Part shown: one piece after another, positions 53,710-61,699 of the stretch
Numbering within the stretch: the first letter of the stretch is position 1
Layout of the letters: every line of letters begins with the position of its first letter
Source of the DNA: Hylemonella sp.
GTDB taxonomy: Bacteria; Pseudomonadota; Gammaproteobacteria; Burkholderiales; Burkholderiaceae_C
Length of the DNA: 64,000 bases
Assembly: GCF_027532185.1 (NCBI RefSeq)
Contig: NZ_JAPZSV010000002.1
Location: forward strand, 248,001-312,000
Direction: 5' to 3'
Program-made: the position numbers and the translations under genes
Notes under the pieces: model-generated
Seen by the model: the letters and a program-made list of their open reading frames with translations, nothing else
Told to the model about the DNA's origin: nothing
Databases searched by the model: none

Positions 53710-53844
53710 GCTTGCTCTTACCCTCTGGCCTCCCCTGGCCTGCCAGCGGCTGCCGATGGATGGGCAGGATGGCAGACGTTACGGGAATTGTGTTTATAGG
53801 ACGCCGCAGCGCAGGAAGGTCCTGTGACTGCGGACAAGGGAGGG

Positions 53845-53850
53845 ATTTTA
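53845..53850 (-). promoter_or_regulatory. Possible -10 for the leftward ACP-KS-dehydratase run
   Basis: On the minus strand GATAAAAT, about 136 bases before the second ACP gene in a 183-base gap. A second candidate TATAAA lies at 53793-53798. No convincing -35 accompanies either. Confidence 0.35.
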
Positions 53851-53892
53851 TCCAAAATCCCCCCGCAAACCATGGGGAGTTAGCCCGGGTAC

Positions 53893-54675
53893 TCAGCGCG
53901 GCCGGCCGGCCAGGCGCCTTGCCAGAAGCAGCGGCAAGCGCAGCAGGAAGCCGCACATGAGCCGGGTGTGCATCCAGGTCAGCAAGGCGTTGTCGCGCAG
54001 GTAGTTGAAGTGAGACACCCCGCCCTCGCCGGCCTGCAGGTACTTGACCGGTGCGTCGCGGTTGACCGGCCAGACGCCCCGCCAGCACAGGCGCACGGCG
54101 GCCTCGATGTCGAAATCGAAGCGCCGCATCCAGCGTTGGCCGCGCATGATGGCCACCAGCGGGGCCACGGGGTAGACGCGAAAGCCGTAGAGCGAATCGC
54201 CGATGCCCATCCACAGGGTCTCGAGATTGGCCCAGGCATTGGACACCTTGCGCCCCTGCACACGCAGGGCCGGGGCACTGGCATCGAAGACCGGTTTGCC
54301 CAGGATCATGTGCCGAGGCTGCGCCTGTGAGGCCTGCATGAAAGCCGGGATCAGCCAGGCCGGGTGCTGGCCATCCGAATCCATGGTCAGGGCATGCGTG
54401 TAGCCCTCGGCCTGGGCGGCCTGCAGGCCGTGCAGCACGGCCGCGCCCTTGCCCTGGTTGTGTTCGAGCACGAAGACGCGCAAATGAGGCAGCTCCTGCG
54501 CCAGGGCCTGCAGTTGCGCCCCGGTGCCGTCGGTGCTGCCATCGACCACCACCCAGACGGGCGCCCATTGCTGTAGCGCTTCACGCACGGTCTCCAGCAC
54601 CTTGGCGCCAGCGTTGTAGGTCGGAATCAGGACCAGGTGGGTGGTCGAAGGCTCGGGGCTGCGTGCGTCAGGCAT
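53893..54675 (-). CDS. Family 2 glycosyltransferase
   Basis: A 260-residue GT-A fold enzyme. Motifs: LVLIPTYNAGAKV, VVDGSTDGTG, and the metal-binding TMDSDGQHP. A basic and hydrophobic C-terminus (LLRLPLLLARRLAGRPR) suggests membrane association. It resembles dolichol-phosphate-mannose-synthase-type enzymes. In aryl polyene clusters a similar domain probably adds a sugar to the lipid head. It is the most upstream gene of the leftward block and could be the sugar donor step for the NodB deacetylase domain of the fusion protein. Confidence 0.83.
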   Translation of the reverse strand: MPDARSPEPSTTHLVLIPTYNAGAKVLETVREALQQWAPVWVVVDGSTDGTGAQLQALAQELPHLRVFVLEHNQGKGAAVLHGLQAAQAEGYTHALTMDSDGQHPAWLIPAFMQASQAQPRHMILGKPVFDASAPALRVQGRKVSNAWANLETLWMGIGDSLYGFRVYPVAPLVAIMRGQRWMRRFDFDIEAAVRLCWRGVWPVNRDAPVKYLQAGEGGVSHFNYLRDNALLTWMHTRLMCGFLLRLPLLLARRLAGRPR

Positions 54676-54740
54676 GGGCGGCCATTATGGCAAAGCGGAG
54701 TGGCGAACCCGTCAGCATCTGGGTGACCGAGTGCGGAACG

Positions 54741-54803
54741 CCGTGGGACCGGCAAAGCCTTGGCCACCGGCGTTGCCCCCTGCAAGGGGCTGAGGGCCGC
54801 GGC
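54741..54803 (+). repeat. Intergenic repeat, copy 3 (divergent)
   Basis: A region with the same block order as the reverse complement of copy 2: CCGTGGGACCGGC, GCCTTGGCCA, GTTGCCCCCTGCAAGGGG and GCGGCTC. It is less similar than copies 1 and 2 but keeps the GTGGxACCGGC and CCCC..GGGG segments. It lies between the TauE/SafE gene and the glycosyltransferase. Confidence 0.5.
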
Positions 54804-54829
54804 TCCAAGCCTGCAGATGCAGGCTTGGA
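54804..54829. repeat. Long perfect palindrome
   Basis: Arms TCCAAGCCTGCA and TGCAGGCTTGGA, a perfect 12-bp stem with a two-base centre (GA). It adjoins repeat copy 3 in the 230-base gap 54676-54905, which otherwise holds nothing I recognise. It could be a terminator-like or REP hairpin for the leftward TauE/SafE gene; no T-run follows. Confidence 0.7.
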
Positions 54830-54905
54830 CGGGCCGAAGAGCCTGCGCCTATGGCGCAAGCACGTCTGGCGTAGCGACACGCAGTGCGCGCAGCCTGGGG
54901 CGGCG

Positions 54906-55574
54906 TCAAGTCACACACCAGGGCGCTGTGTCGTGGGCCAGGCCCATCCACAGGGCCCAGGCCGAGCTGGCCGCCAGCGCGAGACCTGCAAGGCGCACGC
55001 CCCACTGACCTTGCCCGCCCAGGCGCAACCAGAGCCAGGGACCGGCCAGCATGGAAACGGCCGTGCCCGTGGCAAACAAGGCCATGACCGCCGCACCTTC
55101 GAGCACCTGCCCCGTCATCGCCGCCACCAGCAGGGCCGAATACAGCAGGCCGCAAGGCAGCAAGGCCCAGAGCACGCCCATCGCCAGCGGCGCCCCGCGC
55201 CCGCGGCCGGCCGCCAGGACGCGCGCGCCCTGCCAGAGACGGCGGGCGGCGCTTTCGAGCCAGACCGGTTGCTGGGCACGCCACAGCAGCAGCAGGCCCA
55301 GCAGCAGGGCTGCGACATGGAATAGGGTCCAGACCGGGCGCAGCGCCGCCGACTGGATGGTGAGCCAGCCCAGGCCCTGGATAGAGGCCGCCGCCAGACC
55401 GCCCAGCGCGGCATAGCCGAGCACGCGCCCGAGCTGGAAAGTCCAGAGCGCCTCGTTGCGGCGCGCACCAGCCGCCTGGCCGATGCCGGCGCAGGCCGCG
55501 CCGCACATGGCGATGCAGTGGGGACCGCCCACCAGGCCCATAAGCAGGGCCGTCAAGGCCAGTGAGGTTTGCAT
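54906..55574 (-). CDS. TauE/SafE-type (COG2836) membrane protein
   Basis: A 222-residue protein with about six membrane helices. The N-terminal GGPHCIAMCGAACAGIG matches the Cys/His-bearing helix of COG2836 proteins, which occur beside cbb3 oxidase genes and are linked to copper handling or cytochrome maturation. Its place 41 bases downstream of hemN, near ccoNOQP, supports that. The ATG at 55574 is chosen; in-frame sequence upstream overlaps hemN. A substrate cannot be assigned. Confidence 0.78.
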   Translation of the reverse strand: MQTSLALTALLMGLVGGPHCIAMCGAACAGIGQAAGARRNEALWTFQLGRVLGYAALGGLAAASIQGLGWLTIQSAALRPVWTLFHVAALLLGLLLLWRAQQPVWLESAARRLWQGARVLAAGRGRGAPLAMGVLWALLPCGLLYSALLVAAMTGQVLEGAAVMALFATGTAVSMLAGPWLWLRLGGQGQWGVRLAGLALAASSAWALWMGLAHDTAPWCVT

Positions 55575-55614
55575 GACCGCAGTGTAGACCGCGCCTCGCG
55601 AGCGGTGCCGGGAC

Positions 55615-57012
55615 TCAGATGATCTTGGAGAAGCGCGCGCGGTTGCGGTCGGCCTGCAGATAGCGGTCGAAGACCATGGCCACGGCACGCACGAAGAACC
55701 AGCCTGTGGGCGTGACCTGGATGCCGGCCGCGTCCAGCGTCACCAGGCCCTGCTCTTCGAGTTCGTGCAGGGTCTCGATCTCGGCCGCGAAGTAGGCACG
55801 GAAGTCGATCAGGTAGGCCAGGTTGATGGACTCGTAGAGCACCTCGCCCTGGCACATCAGCGCCATGATGACCGCGCGCCGCACGAGGTCATCGCGGGAC
55901 AAAGCCAGCCCGCGCACCACGGCGAAGCGGCCGTGGTCGATGGCGTCGTAATACTCCTCCAGGGTCTTGGCGTTCTGGCTGTAGGTAGCGCCGATGCGGC
56001 CAATGGAAGACACGCCCAGACCGATCAGGTCGCAGTCCGGCTGCGTGCTGTAGCCCTGGAAGTTGCGGTGCAGCCGCCCCTGGCGTTGAGCGACGGCCAG
56101 GGCGTCGTTGGGCAGCGCGAAGTGGTCCATGCCCACGTAGATGTAGCCCGCGTCCATGAAGCGCGCCATGGCATCGGCCAGCATGCTGAGCTTGGCCGGG
56201 GCACCCGGCAGCTCGGCCGTGGCAATACGGCGCTGCGGCTTGAAGCGTTCAGGCAGGTGGGCGTAGGCGTAGAGCGCGATGCGATCGGGTCGCAGCTCAT
56301 TGACCTGCTGCAGGGTGCGCGCGAAAGATTCGGGTGTCTGCTGCGGCAGGCCGTAGATCAGGTCCACATTGACGGACTCGAAGCCGCGCTCGCGCGCGGC
56401 CTGCACGAGCGCAAAGACCTGCTCGGCCGGCTGCACACGGTGCACGGCCTTCTGTACGGCCGGGTCGAAATCCTGCACGCCGAAGCTCAGGCGGTTGAAG
56501 CCGAGCTCGGCCAGGGTGTCGAGCCGGCCCGCGTCGATGGTGCGCGGGTCGACCTCGACCGAATACTCGCCGCCCGGGGCCAGGGTGAAGCTGCGCTTGA
56601 GCATGGCCATGAGCTCGCGCAGCTCGGCGTCACTCAGGAAGGTGGGCGTACCGCCGCCCAGGTGCAGCTGGCTCACAACCTGACCCGTGCCAAGCTGGGC
56701 GGTGTGCAGATCCACCTCACGGCTCAGGTAGCGCAGGTACTCGGCCGCGCGGTCGTGGTGCTTGGTGATGATCTTGTTGCAGGCGCAGTAGTAGCACAGC
56801 GACTCGCAGAAGGGCACGTGCACGTAGAGCGACAGCGGGAGCACCATGGCCGCGGCGCCCGAGCGACGCTGCTGCAGTGCGCGTACGTAGTCGTCGGGGC
56901 CGAAGGCCTCGACAAAGCGGTCGGCCGTGGGGTAGGAGGTGTAACGCGGCCCGGCCACGTCATGGCGACGCAGCAATTCGGGGGTCAGGGGCGTGGCAGT
57001 GGGGGCGTTCAT
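55615..57012 (-). CDS. hemN: Oxygen-independent coproporphyrinogen III oxidase
   Basis: A 465-residue radical SAM enzyme of heme synthesis that works without oxygen. The cluster cysteines are C69, C73 and C76, with C78 (YVHVPFCESLCYYCAC). GGGTPTFLS and SVEVDPRTID follow. The early GPRYTSYPTADRF motif identifies HemN proper rather than HemW. The ATG at 57012 is preferred; an upstream TTG at 57075 lies inside the FNR box. Low-oxygen induction through that box is likely. Confidence 0.94.
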   Translation of the reverse strand: MNAPTATPLTPELLRRHDVAGPRYTSYPTADRFVEAFGPDDYVRALQQRRSGAAAMVLPLSLYVHVPFCESLCYYCACNKIITKHHDRAAEYLRYLSREVDLHTAQLGTGQVVSQLHLGGGTPTFLSDAELRELMAMLKRSFTLAPGGEYSVEVDPRTIDAGRLDTLAELGFNRLSFGVQDFDPAVQKAVHRVQPAEQVFALVQAARERGFESVNVDLIYGLPQQTPESFARTLQQVNELRPDRIALYAYAHLPERFKPQRRIATAELPGAPAKLSMLADAMARFMDAGYIYVGMDHFALPNDALAVAQRQGRLHRNFQGYSTQPDCDLIGLGVSSIGRIGATYSQNAKTLEEYYDAIDHGRFAVVRGLALSRDDLVRRAVIMALMCQGEVLYESINLAYLIDFRAYFAAEIETLHELEEQGLVTLDAAGIQVTPTGWFFVRAVAMVFDRYLQADRNRARFSKII

Positions 57013-57061
57013 GGAGTCATCCTCGGATGCTGCCACTGTGCCGGACGAGGGAATTAATGTC

Positions 57062-57075
57062 TTGATGTGGGTCAA
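57062..57075. promoter_or_regulatory. FNR box between hemN and fnr
   Basis: TTGATGTGGGTCAA fits TTGAT-N4-(A/G)TCAA. It lies 50 bases before the hemN ATG and 51 before the fnr ATG, so it can serve hemN, fnr or both. FNR is encoded next door. Confidence 0.8.
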
Positions 57076-57126
57076 AAGCTGCTAAGGTAGGGTCTCTGGA
57101 CAGCCTCAACCGCAGGGAGATATCGC

Positions 57127-57873
57127 ATGACCGATGTCAAAATGGAGCGCATGAACCCGCACACGATCAAGGTCGCCTGTTCCAATTGCAATCTGCGTGA
57201 GCTCTGCATGCCGCTGGGCCTGAGCACCGAGGAGATCGACCGCCTCGACAACGTGGTCGCCAACCGACGCAAGGTCAAACGCGGCACGTCCCTGTTCCGC
57301 AACGGCGAGAAGTTCACCTCGCTCTACGCCATCCGCACCGGCTTCTTCAAGACCTGTGTGGCGTCCGAAGACGGGCGCGACCAGGTGACCGGATTCCAGA
57401 TGGCCGGCGAGATCATCGGACTGGATGGCATCGTCAATGACCACCACAGCTGCGACGCCGTGGCGCTGGAGGATGCCGAGGTGTGCGTGATGCCCTTCGA
57501 CCGCATCGAGGAGCTCTCGCGCGAGATCAACGGCCTGCAACGCCATGTGCACAAGATCATGAGCCGCGAGATCGTGCGCGAGCACGGCGTCATGCTGCTG
57601 CTGGGCAGCATGCGCGCCGAAGAACGCCTGGCCGCCTTCCTGCTCAACCTCGTACAGCGTCTGCATGCGCGCGGCTTCTCGCAGTCCGAACTGATCCTGC
57701 GCATGACGCGCGAGGAAATCGGCAGCTACCTGGGGCTCAAGCTGGAAACCGTCAGCCGCACCTTCTCCAAGTTCATGGAGGACGGCATCATCGAGGTCAA
57801 GCAGCGCCATGTGCGCATCCTCGACACCGAGGCCCTGAGCCGTCTGGTGAACCACCAGACCGAGTGCCACTGA
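57127..57873 (+). CDS. fnr: FNR-type oxygen-sensing transcription regulator
   Basis: A 248-residue Crp/Fnr regulator. Likely [4Fe-4S] ligands are C18, C21, C27 (ACSNCNLRELC) and C109 (DHHSCDAV). This is the FNR pattern, not the ligand-free DNR type. The cyclic-nucleotide-like fold is followed by the helix-turn-helix MTREEIGSYLGLKLETVSRTF, with the E-xx-SR residues that read TTGAT. GGGAG precedes the ATG. It should activate hemN and the cbb3 genes when oxygen is low, given the boxes at both. Confidence 0.94.
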   Translation: MTDVKMERMNPHTIKVACSNCNLRELCMPLGLSTEEIDRLDNVVANRRKVKRGTSLFRNGEKFTSLYAIRTGFFKTCVASEDGRDQVTGFQMAGEIIGLDGIVNDHHSCDAVALEDAEVCVMPFDRIEELSREINGLQRHVHKIMSREIVREHGVMLLLGSMRAEERLAAFLLNLVQRLHARGFSQSELILRMTREEIGSYLGLKLETVSRTFSKFMEDGIIEVKQRHVRILDTEALSRLVNHQTECH

Positions 57874-57897
57874 AGCAGGGCCAACCGGCCCGGCGGC

Positions 57898-58191
57898 TCA
57901 GCTGCAGCCGTCCTGCTTCGGGCAGCCCTCGGGCCGGTCTGACGCTGACAGCGGGCAGGCGTTGAGCTCGAACGGCGACAGGGCCAGTAAGGTGGTCAGC
58001 GCGCTGGAGAGCATGGTGACCCCCCAGAAGACGAAGAAGGCCAGGGTGTAGATCCCCTGCCTGGAAAGATCCAGCGGCTGGCCGAACCAGTGCAGATCCT
58101 GCGGATCCACCATGGCAAAAACTAGCATCTCCAGCAGACCGGCCACCAGAAAGGCCGGCCAAGCAATCCACATCAGTTTCTGCAGCTTCAT
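57898..58191 (-). CDS. Small membrane protein of the cbb3 region, unknown function
   Basis: A 97-residue protein with two membrane helices (about residues 8-27 and 45-68) and a C-terminal tail with three cysteines (ACPLSASDRPEGCPKQDGC). I do not recognise the family. It is the last gene of the leftward cco run, 25 bases after ccoH, and so may be an oxidase assembly or metal-handling accessory. The ATG at 58191 directly precedes the first helix; the longer frame upstream is arginine-rich and overlaps other sequence. Confidence 0.6.
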   Translation of the reverse strand: MKLQKLMWIAWPAFLVAGLLEMLVFAMVDPQDLHWFGQPLDLSRQGIYTLAFFVFWGVTMLSSALTTLLALSPFELNACPLSASDRPEGCPKQDGCS

Positions 58192-58216
58192 GGCCCTGCT
58201 CCTGTGCCCGCGGCGC

Positions 58217-58501
58217 TCAAGGCTTGGCAACGGGCGCACCGGACGCCTGCGGTGGAGTCGGTACACCGGTCTGCGCATGGTTGCGCGCCTGCATGGCCGG
58301 CGCAACGCTGGACGGATCGGCCTGCAGCGTCTGAGCCTGGCGGTAGTCCTCCGATGTGATCACCGGGTCTGGCGTGCGGACCGCCAGCCAGAGCGTGATA
58401 AATCCCGCGATGACCACGATCACCGGCCCGGCGATGATCAGCCAGACATGGCCATAGCGCCACCAGGGTTGTGTGGGAGCCGGATGTGGGGTCTGAGTCA
58501 T
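58217..58501 (-). CDS. ccoH: FixH/CcoH-like cbb3 assembly protein
   Basis: A 94-residue protein with one membrane helix (WLIIAGPVIVVIAGFITLWLA) and a short periplasmic tail holding DPVITSEDYRQAQTLQ, seen in FixH-family proteins. It follows ccoG with 11 bases between. The family is needed for stable cbb3 oxidase. This member is shorter than classic FixH (about 150-160 residues). The ATG at 58501 is chosen over a TTG five codons upstream. Confidence 0.75.
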   Translation of the reverse strand: MTQTPHPAPTQPWWRYGHVWLIIAGPVIVVIAGFITLWLAVRTPDPVITSEDYRQAQTLQADPSSVAPAMQARNHAQTGVPTPPQASGAPVAKP

Positions 58502-58512
58502 GACAGGCTTTC

Positions 58513-59955
58513 TCAACGGGGAACCAGGAAGACGGATTTCTCATGCACCGAGGCGGGACTGTCCGGGTCGGTGATCTCGAAGTGGATGGTGTGGGTCCCC
58601 GGACCTGCGGCCTCGTAGGGCAGCTGCAGACGCACAGCCACCCAGCGCGACTCCGTAGGTCCGACCTCGACCAGCTCCTCGGAAGCCACCGCCAGACCGG
58701 GCAGACCGGTGGCCGTGATGCGGTAGTGCTGCGCGGCTTCGGTGGCGTTCATGATCTGCAGGCGGTAGACGTTCTCGATCATGCCGCCAGCCACGATGCG
58801 CGCGAGCACGCCGCGGTCACGCACCACGTCCACCTTGAAGGGCGTGCGCAGCACCAGACTGACCAGCATGGCCGTGCAGACCGCGCCCAGGATGGTGCTG
58901 TAGATGAGCACACGCGGACGCAGCACGCGGCGCCAGGTCTGGGCCCGGCTCCACCCCCCCAGCTGCGCGTTCTGCGTCGTGTACTTGATGAGCCCGCGCG
59001 GGTAATTCATCTTGTCCATCACGTCGTCGCAGACGTCGATGCAGGCCGCACAGCTGATGCACTCGTACTGCAGACCTTTGCGGATGTCGATGCCCGTCGG
59101 GCAGACCTGCACGCACAGCGTGCAGTCGATGCACGAGCCCAGGCCCAGGGCTGCCGGATCGGCCTTGCGCGAACGCGCACCACGCGGCTCGCCGCGCTGC
59201 TCGTCATAGGAGACGATCAGGGTGTCGCGGTCGAACATGGCGCTCTGGAAGCGCGCATAGGGGCACATGTACTTGCAGACCTGCTCGCGCATGAAGCCGG
59301 CGTTGCCATAGGTGGCGAAGCCATAGAACACGACCCAGAAGATCTCCCAGGACGTCATGCGCAGCTCCAGCACCTCCCGCCCCAGCTCGGTGATGGGGGT
59401 GAAGTAGCCGACGAAGGTGAAACCGGTCCACAGCGAGAGCAGGATCCAGGCACCATGCTTGCCGGCCTTGCGCAGCACCCGGTTCGCGCTCCAGGGACCG
59501 GCGTCCAGCCGCATCCGTGCGGAGCGGTCGCCCTCGATCCTGCGCTCGATCCACAGGAAGATCTCGGTATAGACCGTCTGCGGGCAGGCATAGCCGCACC
59601 ACTGGCGCCCAGCCACGGCCGTGAACAGGAAGAGCAGCAGCGCCGAGATGACGAGCAGCCCCGTGAGGTAGATGAAGTCCTGCGGGTACAGGACCAGGCC
59701 GAAGATGTAGAAACGCCGCGCGCCCAGGTCGAAGAGCACGGCCTGGCGCTGCCCCCACTCCAGCCAGGGCAGACCGTAGAACACCAGCTGGGTGATCCAG
59801 ACGAAGACCCAGCGCCAGCGCGCGAACAGGCCGCTGACGCTGCGCGGGTAGATCTTCTGGTGCGCCTGGTAAAGCGAGACCAGCTCCGCGTCGTCGGCCA
59901 CGGCGGCCGGCACGATGGGGATGATCTTGCCTGATGCGGTGTCGGGATCGCTCAA
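58513..59955 (-). CDS. ccoG: cbb3 oxidase accessory ferredoxin-like protein CcoG
   Basis: A 480-residue RdxA/FixG-type membrane protein. Membrane helices in the N-terminal half include CGYACPQTVYTEIF. Two ferredoxin motifs lie near the middle, CIDCTLCVQVCPTGID and CISCAACIDVCDDVMD. A C-terminal Ig-like periplasmic domain (about 350-480) follows. It handles copper reduction for oxidase assembly (family knowledge). The reading frame has no ATG near its 5' end: the start is probably TTG at 59953-59955, giving SDPDTASGKII, with only a weak ribosome site. Confidence 0.92.
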   Translation of the reverse strand: MSDPDTASGKIIPIVPAAVADDAELVSLYQAHQKIYPRSVSGLFARWRWVFVWITQLVFYGLPWLEWGQRQAVLFDLGARRFYIFGLVLYPQDFIYLTGLLVISALLLFLFTAVAGRQWCGYACPQTVYTEIFLWIERRIEGDRSARMRLDAGPWSANRVLRKAGKHGAWILLSLWTGFTFVGYFTPITELGREVLELRMTSWEIFWVVFYGFATYGNAGFMREQVCKYMCPYARFQSAMFDRDTLIVSYDEQRGEPRGARSRKADPAALGLGSCIDCTLCVQVCPTGIDIRKGLQYECISCAACIDVCDDVMDKMNYPRGLIKYTTQNAQLGGWSRAQTWRRVLRPRVLIYSTILGAVCTAMLVSLVLRTPFKVDVVRDRGVLARIVAGGMIENVYRLQIMNATEAAQHYRITATGLPGLAVASEELVEVGPTESRWVAVRLQLPYEAAGPGTHTIHFEITDPDSPASVHEKSVFLVPR

Positions 59956-59970
59956 TTGCGGGTCCGTCAG

Positions 59971-60885
59971 TTATTGCGCCGCCACCTTGGTCCCGCTGCG
60001 GCTCCAGACATAGGTCGCCAGCACCTGGATCTGCGCTGCGCTGAGCTTGCCCTCCTGCGCCGGCATCTGGTTGGTCTTGCCGCTGTTGATCATCGTGATG
60101 ATGGCGCTCTCGCCCCAGCCATGCAGCCAGGTGTCGTCGGTCAGATTGGGTGCGCCCAGGGCCGTGTTGCCCTTGCCGTCCATGCCGTGGCAGGCCGCAC
60201 AGGCGACGAACTTGGCCTTGCCGAGCGAGGCACGTAGGCTATCGTGCGGGCTGTTGGACAGGCTCAGCACATAGTGCGCCACGTTCTTCACGTCGTCGGG
60301 CGTTCCCACGGCGGCCGCCATGGGCGGCATCACACCCATGCGCCCCTTGGCGATGCTTTCCTGGATCTGCTCGGGCGCGCCGCCCCAGAGCCAGTCGGCG
60401 TCGGCCAGATTGGGAAAGCTCTTGCTGCCGCGCGCGTCCGAGCCGTGGCACTGCGCGCAGTTGTTCATGAACAGACGCTCGCCGATGGCCATGGCCTGGG
60501 GGTCGCGCGCCATGTCCTGCGCACTCATGGTGGTGAACCTGGCGTACAGCGGCGCGACCTCCTTCTCGCCCTTGGCCATCTCCGCCTCGTATTGGCCCAG
60601 CTGGCTCCAGCCCAGCTTGCCGGGGCTGCTGCCCAGGCCAGGGTACATGAAGAGGTAGAGCAGGCTGAAAACCACCGTGATGACGAACAACCACACCCAC
60701 CAGCGCGGCAGGGGGTTGTTCATCTCGCGCAGGTCCCCGTCCCAGACGTGGCCCGTGGTGTTGTCGTTGGCCGTCATGGCCTTGGCCTTGCCGCTGAACC
60801 ACAGCAGCAGCAGGCAGGCGATGATGCCGATGAGGGTGGCGGCCGCGACGAAGACCGACCAGAAATTGCTTGTGAAATCGCTCAT
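59971..60885 (-). CDS. ccoP: cbb3 cytochrome c oxidase subunit III (diheme)
   Basis: A 304-residue membrane-anchored diheme cytochrome. One or two N-terminal helices include FVAAATLIGIIACLLLLWF and WWVWLFVITVVFSLLYLFMY. The heme c motifs are CAQCHG and CAACHG, with methionine ligands expected in the MPPM and MPAQ segments. It passes electrons to CcoO and CcoN. The extra N-terminal helix is the form in which CcoQ-like features are partly merged in some species; here ccoQ is also separate. Confidence 0.93.
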   Translation of the reverse strand: MSDFTSNFWSVFVAAATLIGIIACLLLLWFSGKAKAMTANDNTTGHVWDGDLREMNNPLPRWWVWLFVITVVFSLLYLFMYPGLGSSPGKLGWSQLGQYEAEMAKGEKEVAPLYARFTTMSAQDMARDPQAMAIGERLFMNNCAQCHGSDARGSKSFPNLADADWLWGGAPEQIQESIAKGRMGVMPPMAAAVGTPDDVKNVAHYVLSLSNSPHDSLRASLGKAKFVACAACHGMDGKGNTALGAPNLTDDTWLHGWGESAIITMINSGKTNQMPAQEGKLSAAQIQVLATYVWSRSGTKVAAQ

Positions 60886-60906
60886 GTTGTGTCCTTGGTC
60901 GGTGCG

Positions 60907-61044
60907 TTAATCCTGTTCGAAGGGCAGCCGGGCCGCCTGTTCGAAATCAGCCTGATTGCGCCCGGACCAGGCCCACCAGACGATGCCGATGAAGCAGACC
61001 AGCGCCGCCACGGTGACCAGGGAGCGAAGGGTGTTGACGTCCAT
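60907..61044 (-). CDS. ccoQ: cbb3 oxidase subunit IV (CcoQ), small
   Basis: A 45-residue gene of the ccoNOQP operon. Translation opens MDVNTLRSLVTVAALVCFIG and has one membrane helix (about 8-24), then WWAWSGRNQADFEQAARLPF. The strong GGAGG stands eight bases before the ATG. CcoQ stabilises the oxidase complex. It fills the gap between ccoO and ccoP exactly as expected. Confidence 0.85.
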   Translation of the reverse strand: MDVNTLRSLVTVAALVCFIGIVWWAWSGRNQADFEQAARLPFEQD

Positions 61045-61059
61045 GATGTTTCCTCCGTC

Positions 61060-61686
61060 TTACTTCAGGGCGGTGCCCAGGCCCTGCAGGTAGGCGATCA
61101 GGGCTTCCATTTCGGTCTTACCCTTGACCTCTTCGCTGGCCTTGGCGATCTGCTCGTCCGTGTAGGGCACACCCACCGTGCGCAGCGCCTTCATGTGCCG
61201 AGGCAAGGCGACATGGTCTACCAGATCCTTCTCCAGCCAGGGGTAGGCCGGCATATTGGACTCGGGGACGAGATCACGCGGGTTGATCAGGTGCAGGCGA
61301 TGCCACTCGTCGCTGTAGCGGCCGCCCACGCGCGCCAGGTCGGGGCCGGTGCGCTTGCTGCCCCACTGGAAGGGATGGTCGTAAACCGACTCGCCGGCCA
61401 CCGAGTAGTGGCCGTAGCGCAGGGTCTCGGCACGGAAGGGGCGGATCATCTGCGAATGGCAGTTGTAGCAGCCCTCGCGCAGGTAGACATCGCGCCCGGC
61501 CAACTGCAGTGCGGTGTAGGGCTGCACGCCCTTGATGGGCTCAGTGGTGGACTTCTGGAAGAACAGCGGCACGATCTCGACCAGGCCGCCAACCAGCAGC
61601 ACCAGCAGGATGAGCACGATCATCAGGAAGTTGTTGGTCTCGATCTTCTCGTGCGACAGACCGCCGGAGGTGTTGTTGTTTGCCAT
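61060..61686 (-). CDS. ccoO: cbb3 cytochrome c oxidase subunit II (monoheme)
   Basis: A 208-residue membrane-anchored cytochrome c. One helix ([20 protein letters not shown]) precedes the heme motif CYNCHS. Typical family pieces are [20 protein letters not shown] and [21 protein letters not shown]. The ATG at 61686 has AGAGGA upstream; an in-frame extension beyond it overlaps ccoN. It receives electrons from CcoP and feeds CcoN. Confidence 0.94.
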   Translation of the reverse strand: MANNNTSGGLSHEKIETNNFLMIVLILLVLLVGGLVEIVPLFFQKSTTEPIKGVQPYTALQLAGRDVYLREGCYNCHSQMIRPFRAETLRYGHYSVAGESVYDHPFQWGSKRTGPDLARVGGRYSDEWHRLHLINPRDLVPESNMPAYPWLEKDLVDHVALPRHMKALRTVGVPYTDEQIAKASEEVKGKTEMEALIAYLQGLGTALK

Positions 61687-61699
61687 GTTGGGATCCTCT

